Below, one piece after another: positions 6,592 to 6,876 of a stretch of 6,876 nt of DNA. How positions within the stretch are numbered: position 1 is the stretch's first letter; each line of letters starts with the position of its first letter. The notes beneath the pieces are model-generated. The model was not told the DNA's origin. It did not search any database and saw only the letters and a list, made by a program, of their open reading frames with translations. Made by a program: the position numbers and the translations under genes. Source of the stretch: Oscillospiraceae bacterium. Lineage in GTDB: Bacteria > Bacillota > Clostridia > Oscillospirales > Oscillospiraceae. The stretch lies in NCBI GenBank assembly GCA_028705905.1, contig JAQWCP010000081.1:1-6876 (forward strand), given 5' to 3'.

Positions 6592-6876
6592 GGCGATACT
6601 GCCGAAAAACTCGGCAATCGGTCCCAACGCCAGAGCCGGGAAGAAACTGAGCGCCCCTACCAGCAAGATGATGAAAATCAGCAAAAATATAAACATTCCA
6701 TTCGTAGTGGAAAGCGTACCGGCAGTTGCTGCGATTCGCTTTTTTCTCGCCAAGCTTCCCGCAATCGCCAGCGTGCCGACGATGGGTAAGAAGCGGGCAA
6801 ACAACATAACGATTCCAAGCGTCAGATTCAAAAAGACAGTGTTTGCCTGAAATCCTGCAAAGGCCGAACCGTTGTT
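6589..6876 (-). CDS. kdpA: KdpA, potassium-channel-like subunit of the Kdp ATPase (C-terminal 95 residues only)
   Basis: K+-binding and translocating membrane subunit, related to the same superfamily of K+ transporters as TrkH/KtrB. The frame is open from the window edge at 6876, so the N-terminal part (about 460 residues by comparison with the 557-aa E. coli protein) lies outside. The visible part begins exactly at the fourth selectivity-filter loop, NNGSAFAG, whose Gly corresponds to E. coli G468. A helix ending in RFLPIVGTLAIAGSL follows, then the basic cytoplasmic turn ARKKR (43-47), and a final helix with LLVGALSFFPALALGP before the C-terminus. No start is visible; a TTG at 6831 is internal. 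It is followed 11 bases later by kdpB. Confidence 0.97.
   Translation of the reverse strand, partial: NNGSAFAGFQANTVFLNLTLGIVMLFARFLPIVGTLAIAGSLARKKRIAATAGTLSTTNGMFIFLLIFIILLVGALSFFPALALGPIAEFFGSIA

Overview
The window is one end of a kdp locus, encoding a high-affinity ATP-driven potassium uptake system and its two-component regulator. All genes are on the minus strand, so the biological order runs from high to low coordinates: kdpA (last 95 codons, 6876-6589), kdpB (6577-4511), kdpC (about 4496-3894), a 554-base interval, kdpD (3339-643) and kdpE (650-1, short of its C-terminus). Strong AGGAGG-type ribosome binding sites, GTG/TTG start candidates, roughly balanced base composition, and protein details such as full-length KdpD with KdpB about 690 aa suggest a Firmicute, probably a clostridial or oscillospiral gut or anaerobic lineage. 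This placement is an inference from style; no RNA gene or taxonomic marker is present.

The structural genes kdpA-kdpB-kdpC are tightly packed (11 and about 14 bases apart). At both junctions the upstream stop codon is fused to the next ribosome binding site as TAAGGAGG. KdpA carries the K+ selectivity filter, KdpB is the P-type ATPase subunit with all catalytic motifs intact, and KdpC is the single-pass accessory subunit. KdpD (sensor kinase) and KdpE (OmpR-type regulator) overlap by 8 bases and must be co-translated or nearly so.

The unusual part is the gap between kdpC and kdpD. It starts with an imperfect inverted repeat over the kdpC stop codon. It then holds what reads as a decayed TrkH/KtrB-type potassium transporter gene: recognisable family segments lie in two alternating frames, with about 100 or more codons lost internally. 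It ends with an extended -10 promoter (TATG-C-TATAAT) inside a perfect 7-bp-arm dyad just upstream of kdpD. Regulator expression therefore may be partly separate from the kdpABC transcript.

I found no mobile element, CRISPR array, tRNA, rRNA or riboswitch. I do not see a new biological system here; the decayed Trk-type gene inside the kdp locus and the kdpD promoter/dyad are the points worth a second look.
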